In this document: in pieces, positions 46,793 to 55,097 of the stretch | Layout: the number at the start of each line of letters is the position of its first letter | Position numbering within the stretch: position 1 is the stretch's first letter | From: Marinomonas sp. MED121 | GTDB lineage: Bacteria > Pseudomonadota > Gammaproteobacteria > Pseudomonadales > Marinomonadaceae | Length of the DNA: 64,000 nucleotides | Assembly (NCBI RefSeq): GCF_000153025.1 | Contig: NZ_CH672429.1 | Coordinates: forward strand, 547,079 to 611,078 | Reading direction: 5' to 3' | The notes under the pieces: model-generated | The model's input: only the letters and a program-made list of their open reading frames with translations | Databases searched by the model: none | What the model was told of the DNA's origin: nothing | Program-made: the position numbers and the translations under genes

Positions 46793-47380
46793 ATGAGAAA
46801 ACCCTCCAGACGCACAGAATACGCAGAACAAACTCGAGATGCGTTATTAGTATCCGCCCGTAAAAGCTTTGTTGAAAAAGGCTTTCAAGCCACATCATTA
46901 GATGACGTGGCAGAAAGTGAAAGATTAACGAAAGGTGCGCTATATCATCATTTCAAGACAAAAAAAGCGCTTTTTTCTTCTGTTTTTGATCAGGTATTAA
47001 AGGAAGCAGTCGTTAGTATAATGAGCGCATTAGCAGGTCAAGATGACCCCGTTAAACGCACTCACATTGCCATTGACACTTTTTTACAAATCGCTCTTAA
47101 CCCCGACTACCAACATATAATTTTAAAAGAGGGACCACTTGCGCTTGGTTGGCAGACTTGGCGTGAAAAAGAACAAGCTAGCAGCATTCAGCTAATAAAG
47201 GCACTTCTAGTTGAAATGAAAACTGCCAATCAGGTTAAGACGGATTCAATCGATTTAGCGGCATGCACCATAATGGGCGCATTGACAGAAATGGTCTATT
47301 ACATCAATAACAGTGAAGACCAAGTAAAAGCAGCACAGGAGTCGAAACGTATTTTACTTGATATTGTTGCCACCCTTTAA
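46793..47380 (+). CDS. TetR-family transcriptional regulator
   Basis: A 195-residue regulator starting MRKPSRRTEYAEQTRDALLVSARKSFVEKGFQATSLDDVAESERLTKGALYHHFKTKKALFSSVF, a textbook TetR helix-turn-helix. ATG 46793 has AAGG upstream; the in-frame ATG at 46712 is too early. The palindrome at 46684 is a likely binding site. Downstream, 3 bases after the stop, begins a MITE-like repeat that leads into a truncated MFS exporter gene, so the regulator probably lost its target gene. Confidence 0.88.
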   Translation: MRKPSRRTEYAEQTRDALLVSARKSFVEKGFQATSLDDVAESERLTKGALYHHFKTKKALFSSVFDQVLKEAVVSIMSALAGQDDPVKRTHIAIDTFLQIALNPDYQHIILKEGPLALGWQTWREKEQASSIQLIKALLVEMKTANQVKTDSIDLAACTIMGALTEMVYYINNSEDQVKAAQESKRILLDIVATL

Positions 47381-47382
47381 AC

Positions 47383-47678
47383 TAGGGAAGCTGCGAATAA
47401 ACCCTCCCGCCTCAGCGTGTGGATAAAAGCCTCTAAATTTATGGCGAGGGGCGAAACTTAATAGTCACTCTATTGATAAGACCCTTAACGTATAGATAGG
47501 ACTTTTAGACCACGCCCTGTGGGTCTTTAAGAAAAAATGCCACTCTACGTTATCCTTTCTTGAAAGGTACCTACCGTGACTTTCTATTAATAAACGCAAA
47601 GTGACGCCTTGTTTGACATTTTTCCCTATACCTTAAAAGAGCAGACTGAGAAGAGGTGACTTAATCACAGTTTTCCTA
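47383..47678 (+). mobile_element. MITE-like element, copy 1
   Basis: 296 bases bounded by imperfect inverted ends: TAGGGAAGCTGCGAATAA at the left and, reading inward from the right, TAGGAAAACTGTGATTAA. No coding capacity. The interior matches the other copies, for example TTAATAGTCACTCTATTGAT, the block GACCACGCCCTGTGGGTC, and TTGAAAGGTACCTA. It lies right after the TetR stop and its right end borders the MFS remnant, whose 5' part is gone. Confidence 0.82.
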
Positions 47679-48026
47679 GCCTACATTATGATGCCTCTTT
47701 TTATCGCAGGTTTCGGAATGGGAAGCGCAATCATTGCCCTATTCCAACAATCTATGACGATGACTGAAAGTAAGGATTCAGGTACAGCATCAGGGTCCAT
47801 GCAATCTTTACAACACATTGCTATGGCAGTTGGGATAGGTATAGTTGGACAACTATTTTTTATCAGTCTAGATATCAGTACCAATGCCCAATTCGCTTTT
47901 AAATATTGTATTTATTATTCAGGTTTTATTTTTCTGCTGGTATTTATCTACCTCAAAAGCAAAAAAATCATTTTAAGGCAGCAAGTTTCAGGAGGAAACA
48001 CTTCAGAAAAAGGAAAGGAGGCATAA
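47676..48026 (+). pseudogene. Truncated MFS exporter, C-terminal remnant
   Basis: From the edge of the repeat element the frame reads LAYIMMPLFIAGFGMGSAIIALFQQSMTMTESKDSG, then two membrane helices and a basic tail ending GGNTSEKGKEA. This corresponds to the last quarter of a DHA-type MFS exporter. The N-terminal 11-12 helices are missing; the element occupies their place. The translation could in principle start at ATG 47688, but the product would lack the transport core. Confidence 0.75.
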
Positions 48027-48034
48027 AATACAAA

Positions 48035-48063
48035 AAGCCTTGCTGATAGAATCAACAAGGCTT
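48035..48063. terminator. Hairpin after the MFS remnant
   Basis: Stem AAGCCTTG / CAAGGCTT with a 13-base loop; only a weak T run follows. Possible terminator. Confidence 0.5.
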
Positions 48064-48072
48064 GTCATCTAC

Positions 48073-48116
48073 TTAATAAGTAAAGAAGAAAAGGGTAACC
48101 TCTTTACTTATTAAGC
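48073..48116. terminator. Long hairpin at the 3' end of the Tsx-like porin gene
   Basis: Perfect 14-base stem CTTAATAAGTAAAG / CTTTACTTATTAAG, AT-rich, 15-base loop. It lies 15 bases past the porin stop and probably shields or ends that transcript. Confidence 0.6.
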
Positions 48117-48131
48117 GAAATCTAAACGAAA

Positions 48132-48938
48132 TTAGATTTTATAAGTGAAAGCAACATAGTGAGAGTTACCTGTAGACTTCACACCGTCAATACCATTTTC
48201 AACTCCGTAAATTTGGTTGTAGCTTTTCAGGCCGTAACCCACTGAATAACGGTCTGAATGCCAGTAGATACCGTTAAAGATAGCACCGCCAGAAGTCGCA
48301 TCACCATAAGTTACATCGTTGTCCATAGCAAATTGATAATCTAGGTAACCTTGGTAGGCGATAAAAGAGTCATCAAACTGTTTGAATGGTTTGAACCAGT
48401 TCGTTGAAAACTGATAACCGTTCATCTGTCTATTAGACTGATCATACAAAGCGTATAGGTTAACACCTACTTTGCCAAACCAAGGCACTTCAACGTCTGC
48501 ACCGATACCTGCGAAGTAGTTATTTACATCACTTGTACCATCCGCATCAACACCACCACTGATGTTAAACAAGGTAGAGATGTAAATTTCTTTTACTGGA
48601 CCAAAAGACAAGTCATTACCTGTCATTGCATCTAAAGAGAAACGTGGTGCAAGTTTCAAGAACATTTTATCGTTTGATTGCTTATCGCTATCTTCATCAG
48701 CAGTAATATTGAAGATATCTAGGTATCCATATAGATCAACGATGCCTGAACGGCCACCGAATTCCATTTCAACATAATCGTGATCAGATTCACCTGGTAG
48801 CTCGCCATCAGCATACATTAGGTTGAACTGAGACCAAGAGTAATCATTTTTATGGATATCACCATCAGTGTAATCAGCAGCAAAAGTAGGTGCAGAAATT
48901 GCCGCAGCAGCACCTAAAACTAAAAGATTCTTACGCAT
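48132..48938 (-). CDS. Nucleoside-specific channel-forming outer membrane protein, Tsx/OmpK family
   Basis: A 268-residue outer membrane beta-barrel with signal peptide MRKNLLVLGAAAAISAPTFA. After it comes ADYTDGDIHKNDYSWSQFNLMYADGELPG, typical of the Tsx/OmpK family, and the barrel ends with an aromatic-terminated strand (SHYVAFTYKI). ATG 48938 gives the signal peptide; the longer frame starting at 49022 is not needed. In relatives it conducts nucleosides. A strongly folded hairpin follows. Confidence 0.82.
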   Translation of the reverse strand: MRKNLLVLGAAAAISAPTFAADYTDGDIHKNDYSWSQFNLMYADGELPGESDHDYVEMEFGGRSGIVDLYGYLDIFNITADEDSDKQSNDKMFLKLAPRFSLDAMTGNDLSFGPVKEIYISTLFNISGGVDADGTSDVNNYFAGIGADVEVPWFGKVGVNLYALYDQSNRQMNGYQFSTNWFKPFKQFDDSFIAYQGYLDYQFAMDNDVTYGDATSGGAIFNGIYWHSDRYSVGYGLKSYNQIYGVENGIDGVKSTGNSHYVAFTYKI

Positions 48939-49497
48939 TAGAAGTTTCCCAAGAGTATTTAAATTAATTGTTATAACTGTTTTTCTAGCTTTAGGAGCAA
49001 ATCCAATTTGTAACAACATCACTGATAGAAAACCCTTAGGTTTTCACTGTATCCAAAAAGCGGCAATCATTTTGCAACCACATTCAGTTTCAAATCAAGA
49101 GTCAATCCTGACCAATTGTGCAAGAAAAAAGAAAATTTACCATTTGGTCAGAATTAACATAAAAAAATAAATGCTTATCACAATTTCGTAACAGGTATTT
49201 AATTGCTTTTTTTAAGGAAAAAACGCTAATCAAGGCTTAAACAGGGTTTGGGGGAAAAGTATTTTGGATAAATGTTGATTGTGCAAAATCTATAACTGAA
49301 GACTTCTATGACATTTAAGTTGCTTTTAATTGCTTTTTAATTGTAAGAAAAGAGCGAATAGAGTTCTCTAGGTTTGCAAAAAACCATTCATTCATAATTG
49401 ATTTATAAAACACACTACATTAGAGTAATCTAAATTAAACTGTATGGATAAAGCTTACCTTTAGACTCTATTGGTATGTGTAAATTTGGATTAGAAA
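48939..49497. other. AT-rich intergenic region upstream of the Tsx-like gene
   Basis: About 560 bases with no gene on either strand. A short inverted repeat ACCCTTAGGTTTTC-like structure at about 49032-49041 lies in the leader of the porin transcript. No clear promoter, RNA gene or repeat recognised. Divergent genes on both sides. Confidence 0.5.
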
Positions 49498-49944
49498 ATG
49501 TTGTATGAAATCACACTATTAATTTTAACGCTAAGTATCATATTTATCTCTCTTGTCCTGCTTGAACGAAGAGCTGATGTTCGTTTTTTAAATCGATATG
49601 GCGCTGATATTAAAGAGTTTGATTATCTCATCCGTTGTGTAAAGAACCTTGAATTTGATAAGGTCCCTAAACCAATAAAAGACAATGATTCTGTCTATAA
49701 TGAGCTGTTAAAGATTACCAACTCATACTTAACGGCTTATGTTGCGCTGGATACATCTAAACAACAATTAATTGCGCTTTCCAATAAAAATCGAGAGCTA
49801 ATTAACGCTTATGTAAAAGTATTACATCTTCTCTCACCAAACTCATTTGCAACAGTTGAAGAAGAAAATAGGGATGAAACAAAAATTAAAGAGATGCTTA
49901 GCGAAATAAATACCTCAATAGAAAACCTTTCTAAATTATCTTAG
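49498..49944 (+). CDS. Hypothetical single-pass membrane protein with coiled coil
   Basis: A 148-residue protein with one N-terminal membrane helix (ITLLILTLSIIFISLVLL) followed by a charged region predicted to form helices (ERRADVRFLNRYGADIKEFDYLI and the C-terminal EENRDETKIKEMLSEINTSIENLSKL). No known family recognised. It converges with the next gene, overlapping by 14 bases. Confidence 0.55.
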   Translation: MLYEITLLILTLSIIFISLVLLERRADVRFLNRYGADIKEFDYLIRCVKNLEFDKVPKPIKDNDSVYNELLKITNSYLTAYVALDTSKQQLIALSNKNRELINAYVKVLHLLSPNSFATVEEENRDETKIKEMLSEINTSIENLSKLS

Positions 49945-50479
49945 CTAAACGCTTCGCAACTTCTGACAATACATCAATATCAGGCATTTTGGACAAGACA
50001 TCACTTGAGATTGCCCATGGATAAGTACAAGACGCTAACCAAGGCAGGATTTGAGATCGATATTCCTTATCCAGAACTAACATGTCTTCAATGACTATAG
50101 TGAGCTTTTTAGCTTGTATTGAATCATCTAATTCAAATGTCCAATGATAATCACCATAGCCCACTCGCACCTCTGCACTATCTTTTGAGGTCATCCCAAC
50201 CAACCAGCGACAATTAATTAAGGTATTAGATTGGGTGACGGTATCTAAAAAACACAAAGTATAAATATTTTCATAAGCTAAATTAAACTCACTGGAAAGG
50301 GTGTTAATTATCTCATCAGCCCCTACCACCTCAGCAGGGAAAGAAATAGCATCTGATTGCACCAACATTTTAAGCACTGCATCTTGACTAAAAACCTTCT
50401 CTAATAAATAAGGTTTATTCCCATCTTTACCTTGAATATAACGCCCTATTTGTTTGTGTAATGCTTTACTCTTTGACAC
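49931..50479 (-). CDS. Hypothetical protein (182 aa), possibly NTF2/SnoaL-like
   Basis: A 182-residue soluble protein from a GTG start (VSKSKALHKQIGRYIQGKDGNKPYLLEKVFSQDAVLKM). The pattern of an N-terminal helix followed by a beta sheet with SNTLINCRWLVGMTSKD, VRVGYGDYHWTFEL recalls SnoaL-like folds, but this is only a structural guess. Convergent with 49498-49944. Confidence 0.5.
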   Translation of the reverse strand: MSKSKALHKQIGRYIQGKDGNKPYLLEKVFSQDAVLKMLVQSDAISFPAEVVGADEIINTLSSEFNLAYENIYTLCFLDTVTQSNTLINCRWLVGMTSKDSAEVRVGYGDYHWTFELDDSIQAKKLTIVIEDMLVLDKEYRSQILPWLASCTYPWAISSDVLSKMPDIDVLSEVAKRLAKII

Positions 50480-50581
50480 CCTATTCCCCTAATTTGATCG
50501 CCCATAAAAAAGCACTGATACGTTAGCACCAATGCCTTTAAAGAAGCAATTTAGTCAGTAAACACATAATAAAATCATAAG

Positions 50582-51265
50582 CTAATTCGTTAAACTCGCT
50601 CGACATAAAAGAGTATTATCAGCTTCTAAATCAGATGACCAAATTAAATTCGCATCATAACTCCAATCCACCTTGTCATAACCTCCTTTAGGCCTAACAG
50701 TCCACTTTGAAAAACGCTCAGCTTTAGGCCATTTTGAATCATCAAATGAAGCAGATTTCCAATTAGCTGGTTCTTCTATAATTTGGTGACTGCAACTCAT
50801 CTCAGGGGTAGAAGATTTAGCACACTGTTTATTAAGAGGCGCAATATGAATAGGAAGGCAACGCCACTCCTCACTTGTGACTAACAAGGGTTTACCACTA
50901 GCGGTATCGATAAACTGCGCAATAAAGCCACCATCACCCATTTGTTGCTTACGTGAACCTATATATTCAAGACCAGTATCATTCTCTTTAAAGTCCTTCA
51001 CGATAAAATTAATTTGAGCAGGCAAAGATAATCTCAGATTAAAAGACTCCGCATTAAAAGAGCGCTCTGTTCTGATAGACACAGAGTCTTCTTTCACAAG
51101 TTCATCACCCACATACAAAGCAAACCAATTATCAGCCCAAACATCGACTTTCAAGTTTATGGGTGTTTGTGCAAACACAGAAGACGCAGCGAACTGAGCA
51201 CAAAGTATTAACCCAGTCACTTTTGATACCTTTAATGTCTTATTCAGCAATTTATTTTGCAACAT
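50582..51265 (-). CDS. Secreted hypothetical protein
   Basis: A 227-residue exported protein with signal segment LKVSKVTGLILCAQFAASSVFA after a short leader. The mature part starts QTPINLKVDVWADNWFALYVGDELVKED and later has NWKSASFDDSKWPKAERFSKW, a motif seen in galactose-binding-like sandwiches. Four Cys in the second half could form disulfides. Role unknown. It is divergent from the repeat-bearing pseudogene, with the starts overlapping. Confidence 0.6.
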   Translation of the reverse strand: MLQNKLLNKTLKVSKVTGLILCAQFAASSVFAQTPINLKVDVWADNWFALYVGDELVKEDSVSIRTERSFNAESFNLRLSLPAQINFIVKDFKENDTGLEYIGSRKQQMGDGGFIAQFIDTASGKPLLVTSEEWRCLPIHIAPLNKQCAKSSTPEMSCSHQIIEEPANWKSASFDDSKWPKAERFSKWTVRPKGGYDKVDWSYDANLIWSSDLEADNTLLCRASLTN

Positions 51266-51676
51266 GTCACCGCCCAGCCTCTTTCATTAATGGATAGAAT
51301 TGTTAATCATCTTAAAATCAAAATGTGCACTAAACGTAGAGATTCCCTTAGCAAGCTTATTTTATTCTCGATTAAAGTCCTTACCCTAAGAAGTGAAGTT
51401 GGTCTAAGAATTGAAGTCCTTACCCTAAGAATTGAAGTTGGTCTAAGAATTGAAGTTGGTCTAAGAATTGAAGTTGGTCTAAGAATTGAAGTTGGTCAAA
51501 AGAGAATAATTGTTGATGGATCATTTGACCGGATTTTTTTGAAATACCATCATGTCATCATTCAAAAAACGACCTTATCAGAACCTAAATTTATTCGTTT
51601 AGAAAAAAACTTTTTCCAAAAAGATACACCACTAGATGACGCTAAATTATGGTACATCCCCAAAGTGAGTTTGTAA
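51257..51676 (+). pseudogene. Remnant of a periplasmic binding protein with tandem-repeat front
   Basis: The last 55 residues, VDGSFDRIFLKYHHVIIQKTTL through PKVSL, align with the C-terminus of the binding protein at 42522-43460 (NDGSFDAIFNKY, then LIRLENPFIP against FIRLEKNFFQ, then LWFVP against LWYIP). The rest of that domain and any signal peptide are gone; instead the frame runs through six copies of an 18-base repeat that encode LRIEVG. Likely a gene lost by deletion, with repeat expansion at the junction. Confidence 0.7.
51386..51496 (+). repeat. 18-bp tandem repeat, six units
   Basis: Units CTAAGAATTGAAGTTGGT at 51425-51442, 51443-51460, 51461-51478 and 51479-51496 are identical. An upstream unit at 51386-51403 has one change (AAG to AAGAAGTG), and the unit between them is a 21-base variant (GAAGTCCTTACC). 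The period is a multiple of three and so keeps frame, giving LRIEVG in tandem. Confidence 0.92.
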
Positions 51677-51705
51677 CCTGATTAAATAGTAGAACAGCTG
51701 TCATC

Positions 51706-52113
51706 TCATTTTGATCCATCTATTTTACTTTTAGCACCACAATCACGACACTGAATCCCCTCTTTGACAGGAAATAAGGGAAAATCTAATCCTAAAAAAA
51801 TTAAAAATGCCCAACGTTTACCAAATTGATAAAACTCGGTATTTGGGCTATCACAAACAGGACAAAGGTCTGTGTCAAAACCTTCTTGTTGCATTAACTC
51901 AGTTTCAAGATCTTCTGCTAAGGCTAAAAGAGCAGCTTGCTCGTCTTCTTCTCTTACTTGCAAGCGTACGCCACCTAATGCATTCGAATATAACCATTGC
52001 ATATTTATTGTATGCTCGTCAGCAATATAGGCAGGCACACCAAGAGCATCTAACTTAGACCAAGCTATTTGAGCTTCATAAGGATAGGTAAAACGAGCAA
52101 TGGTAATTAACAT
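51706..52113 (-). CDS. DUF2007-domain protein with zinc ribbon
   Basis: A 135-residue protein: N-terminal DUF2007 domain MLITIARFTYPYEAQIAWSKLDALGVPAYIADEHTINMQWLYSNALGGVRLQV, then a short zinc-binding C-terminus with paired cysteines CPVCDSPN and CRDCGAK, and a hydrophobic segment between (WAFLIFLGLDFPLFP). Start ATG 52113 is the family start. Function unknown, sometimes called putative signal transducing protein. Confidence 0.75.
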   Translation of the reverse strand: MLITIARFTYPYEAQIAWSKLDALGVPAYIADEHTINMQWLYSNALGGVRLQVREEDEQAALLALAEDLETELMQQEGFDTDLCPVCDSPNTEFYQFGKRWAFLIFLGLDFPLFPVKEGIQCRDCGAKSKIDGSK

Positions 52114-52160
52114 AGTCGTTCCTAATGTCATTTATCTGACATTTAATGCCACTTTACATT

Positions 52161-52433
52161 GTTAAGGAATCTGCGATTAAGTCACCTCTTCTCAGTCTTT
52201 ACAGAAAAAGTATCACACAAGGCGTTACTTTGACGTAATGTAGGTACCTTTCGAGAAGTGACAACACAGGGTGTTACTTTTTCTGAAAGACCCGAAGGGC
52301 GTGGTCTAAAAGCGCTATCTTTACGTTGAGGACCTTATCAATAGAATAACTATTAAGTTGCGCTCCTCGCCATAAATCTAGCGGCTTTTATCCACACGCT
52401 GAGGCGGGAGGACTTATTCGCAGGTTCCTTAAC
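52161..52433 (-). mobile_element. MITE-like element, copy 2 (best preserved)
   Basis: 273 bases with nearly perfect terminal inverted repeats, GTTAAGGAATCTGCGATTAA on the left against GTTAAGGAACCTGCGAATAA on the right (two differences in 22). It is inverted relative to copies 1 and 3. Internally it has AGAAAAAGTA / TACTTTTTCT arms flanking a middle with repeated GTTACTTT blocks, plus the hairpin GACCCGAAGGGCGTGGTC. No open reading frame. It lies between the DUF2007 gene and the YciI-like gene. Confidence 0.88.
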
Positions 52434-52452
52434 TATAAAACCAACTCAGGCC

Positions 52453-52743
52453 TTATAATATAACTTCCCGATTACCAGCTTTTCCCCAAACTAGAATTTC
52501 ATAGTTTCTTAAATTAGATACATAATAAGGATCATTTTGAACTAGTACTTCCGCTCGTTCAAACGACTCAACTTCTAATACCCATAGCCCACCTACAAAA
52601 GCTGCACCGGGTTCATTACGTAAACCACCGCCAATTAGAATCTCATTACAATGCTGATCAAGGTAACTAAAATGAGCATTTTCATTCAACGTTCTATGTT
52701 CCATCATGCCGGGTTTATCATTAAAAATAACAACCAGTCTCAT
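52453..52743 (-). CDS. YciI-family protein
   Basis: A 96-residue ferredoxin-like protein: MRLVVIFNDKPGMMEHRTLNENAHFSYLDQHCNEILIGGGLR and FVGGLWVLEVESFERAEVLVQNDPYYVSN. The DPY motif is diagnostic of YCII-related proteins, with His in AHFSYL as the possible active-site residue. Located 11 bases after the GNAT gene on the same strand, so probably one transcript. Confidence 0.82.
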   Translation of the reverse strand: MRLVVIFNDKPGMMEHRTLNENAHFSYLDQHCNEILIGGGLRNEPGAAFVGGLWVLEVESFERAEVLVQNDPYYVSNLRNYEILVWGKAGNREVIL

Positions 52744-52754
52744 AGGTTAAATCC

Positions 52755-53522
52755 TCATTTATTTTTCAAAAAAGAGTGAGTATAAAGCACTGTTTTAAAA
52801 CCTAGTTTTTGATAAATATACTGGGCTTGTGAGCCCTCATCCGCCACAATTACCAGGCTTTTCATGCGAAGTTTATTCAGGCAATAGTTACCTGCAAAAC
52901 AAACTAAGCTCTGACATACCCCTTGATTTCTTGCTTCTTTAACTGTGCCGACTTGTTGAAAACGCGCATTATCCCCATCGAAGAAAATGCCTAAATCACC
53001 AAGAATTTGACCGTCTTTTTTAGCAAAGAACCAATGCCCTTGCCCTTTGTCTAGCATTTTTCGGTAATCAACAAAACGTTTCTCTAAAAAACCGGTTTCT
53101 TCTTTAGCTAAGCCTGAATTTTTTAATTGATTATGAATAACCTCTTGCCACTCTTCATCTGTACTCACAATGCCAAGTGATAGGTTTTCATTTTTAATTT
53201 CTATCATAGACTCAGTACGAATCATGCCTTCGTCAATGTCGACACTAAAGCCTTTAGCTTGATATTCATTAATGAGATTTAGGTCTTTGTGATCGGTATT
53301 ATAAGAAAAAGCAAAAAATCCACGTTTAGCCAAACTTATACTCTCTAAACGTTGATTATGTTTTTTAATGGCAGTGGGAGTTAAGAAGGCATAGTAATTA
53401 CCCCAAATAAAATCTGGATTTGACTCAGTACAAATATCGAAGTAATTGTCTTTGAATGTCACCTTGCCAGAGACACGGTGAAACATAAAATCGCTCTTAT
53501 CAACAAAGTTTAAATCTTCCAT
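52755..53522 (-). CDS. GNAT-family N-acetyltransferase
   Basis: A 255-residue protein with a GNAT core in its C-terminal half: FFAKKDGQILGDLGIFFDGDNARFQQVGTVKEARNQGVCQSLVCFAGNYCLNKLRMKSLVIVADEGSQAQYIYQKLGFKTVLYTHSF. The acetyl-CoA pyrophosphate loop is EARNQGVCQSL. The first half is a partner domain of similar fold with no clear site. Substrate unknown; first gene of a two-gene unit with the YciI-like gene. Confidence 0.75.
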   Translation of the reverse strand: MEDLNFVDKSDFMFHRVSGKVTFKDNYFDICTESNPDFIWGNYYAFLTPTAIKKHNQRLESISLAKRGFFAFSYNTDHKDLNLINEYQAKGFSVDIDEGMIRTESMIEIKNENLSLGIVSTDEEWQEVIHNQLKNSGLAKEETGFLEKRFVDYRKMLDKGQGHWFFAKKDGQILGDLGIFFDGDNARFQQVGTVKEARNQGVCQSLVCFAGNYCLNKLRMKSLVIVADEGSQAQYIYQKLGFKTVLYTHSFLKNK

Positions 53523-53789
53523 TATTTTGTAAACCTCATTCCATGGGAGATCTTGTTATATTAGAGCAGACTTGGTGGGTCAAGTTTTGCTTCTCAAGTA
53601 GAAAGAAACAAGTTCAGAAGAAAGGCTTAACAAGTGAATAAAAAGCTAAGCTAAGAAACCATTGAAAAGAAGGTGGTTCAAGGCAAAAAAACTCACTACC
53701 ATAATAAAATGGCAGCGAACTCAAAATCTTGAAAGACTAGGCTATCCTCGCACCGAAACATACATTCTGCCCCCAACATCGAAGTCGAC

Positions 53790-55022
53790 TCATGTTAACC
53801 TATCTAACAAAGGCGCTATTCTAGAAGGAGGTCCTATTTCACCATAGATTTTACAACTGACAAATTTCAAAGACTCTAACTCTTTCGCAGAAATAGTAAA
53901 ACTACTACCAGCACTTCTCATTCTCTTCACCATTGTCTTCATATCTAATAGCTGTGAACTAGCACCTGAAATTCTTAAAGAGACAAATGAAAACCACTCA
54001 TCATTTAAAGCTTTAATTGCATGCTCAATAAGTTCTTTTGAATTAATCTTACCATTACCACTAGCATCCACTTTAGCGGCACGTGTTAAATCATAAATAT
54101 GATGCGCTTTACTTTTCGCTACCAGCATACTTTTTGTATTAAGCTGCAACTCCCCAAGAATCCCATTACTCATTTTCAAGAAAAATTTTATATCACGATA
54201 GCCTTCCTTTGTAGCACCACAGTGATGGGGATCTTTTCCCTTAGGCTTGTATCTATCTTTTAAGGACTTCTGAAAACCTTTTAACTCATGAAACTCTTTG
54301 CTACCTTCTAAATAATTTGCTGCAGCAGTCATGGCATCAAGAGTATCAAACTCAACAGACATTCTAGCGACATCTTTTAGATCCCCATAATCTGACGACC
54401 TTTCTCTCAAGGTAATTTTATCAAGCGCACCACTGAAGCTTTTGAGCCCATTATATGCCCCAGGTGGTTTAGATATTTTGCCATCATATACAGATGCGAT
54501 ATCCTTGCTCAGCTCTACGAGTTGAGCCTGTGCCACTTTCATTTTTTCAAATTGCATAAACAAAACTTTTAACTTGTAACGTGAATTATTAATCAAAAAT
54601 TTATCCTGTGACGTTAACGCGCCACCTTTTTCCATTCTTTTCCTAGTATCTGCAGGTACGTAATCTTTAATTGCATCAGGATTAGTTAATAACTCTAGTA
54701 TTTTTCGATCTGCTTCAATATCAACATAAGGGCCAAACATTGTAAGAAAGCGTTTACAAATACTTCCGTCGTGATTTGCAATTTTATCTTTCAATAAGCT
54801 TAGAGCCTCTGAATAAGCTTCACGATTTATCAAAGGATAACCTTGGGATAAATGCTTTGTTTTAACTAATTTAGAAATTACTGCTTTTTTCTTTTTGGCC
54901 ACATCTGCTTCTAATAATGCAATTACTTCCTCAGAGTCTGGAACAATAGTCGGTGCAATTCGTTGGAATGTCGGTTTTTTAAGTTTTGACTTTGCTGATA
55001 TCAATTCAGACATTGTTGGCAT
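53790..55022 (-). CDS. RelA/SpoT-fold protein with an EF-hand loop, function undescribed
   Basis: A 410-residue protein whose ATG at 55022 (MPTMSELISAKSKL) has GAGAGGG at good spacing; an upstream ATG at 55040 is weaker. The C-terminal half has a RelA/SpoT synthetase-like core: DLKDVARMSVEF (about 215-225), GYRDIKFFLKM (274-284) and GELQLNTKSMLVAKSKAHHIYDL (290-312), with the Mg-binding Glu of ExQ kept but the usual Gly and Arg of the KDxxGxR motif changed. Right after it, DASGNGKINSKE (319-330) is a textbook EF-hand loop. The N-terminal 200 residues match nothing I recognise. A TetR gene 75 bases upstream is likely cotranscribed. Whether it makes (p)ppGpp, other pyrophosphorylated products, or is a toxin is open. 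Confidence 0.6.
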   Translation of the reverse strand: MPTMSELISAKSKLKKPTFQRIAPTIVPDSEEVIALLEADVAKKKKAVISKLVKTKHLSQGYPLINREAYSEALSLLKDKIANHDGSICKRFLTMFGPYVDIEADRKILELLTNPDAIKDYVPADTRKRMEKGGALTSQDKFLINNSRYKLKVLFMQFEKMKVAQAQLVELSKDIASVYDGKISKPPGAYNGLKSFSGALDKITLRERSSDYGDLKDVARMSVEFDTLDAMTAAANYLEGSKEFHELKGFQKSLKDRYKPKGKDPHHCGATKEGYRDIKFFLKMSNGILGELQLNTKSMLVAKSKAHHIYDLTRAAKVDASGNGKINSKELIEHAIKALNDEWFSFVSLRISGASSQLLDMKTMVKRMRSAGSSFTISAKELESLKFVSCKIYGEIGPPSRIAPLLDRLT

Positions 55023-55097
55023 GATAAAATACCCTCTCATTAGTTTATTATTTAATTAACATTGAATTTAAATTTAATAAAAAATTTAAAACATAAG

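Noticed and set aside
51386..51496. Tandem repeats as a CRISPR array
   Set aside because: Units are head to tail with no spacers and no cas genes nearby.
53662..53847. 61-codon open frame on the plus strand (MKRRWFKAKKLTTIIKWQ)
   Set aside because: Overlaps the 3' end of the RelA/SpoT-fold gene on the other strand, no good ribosome binding site, no recognisable domain; probably chance.
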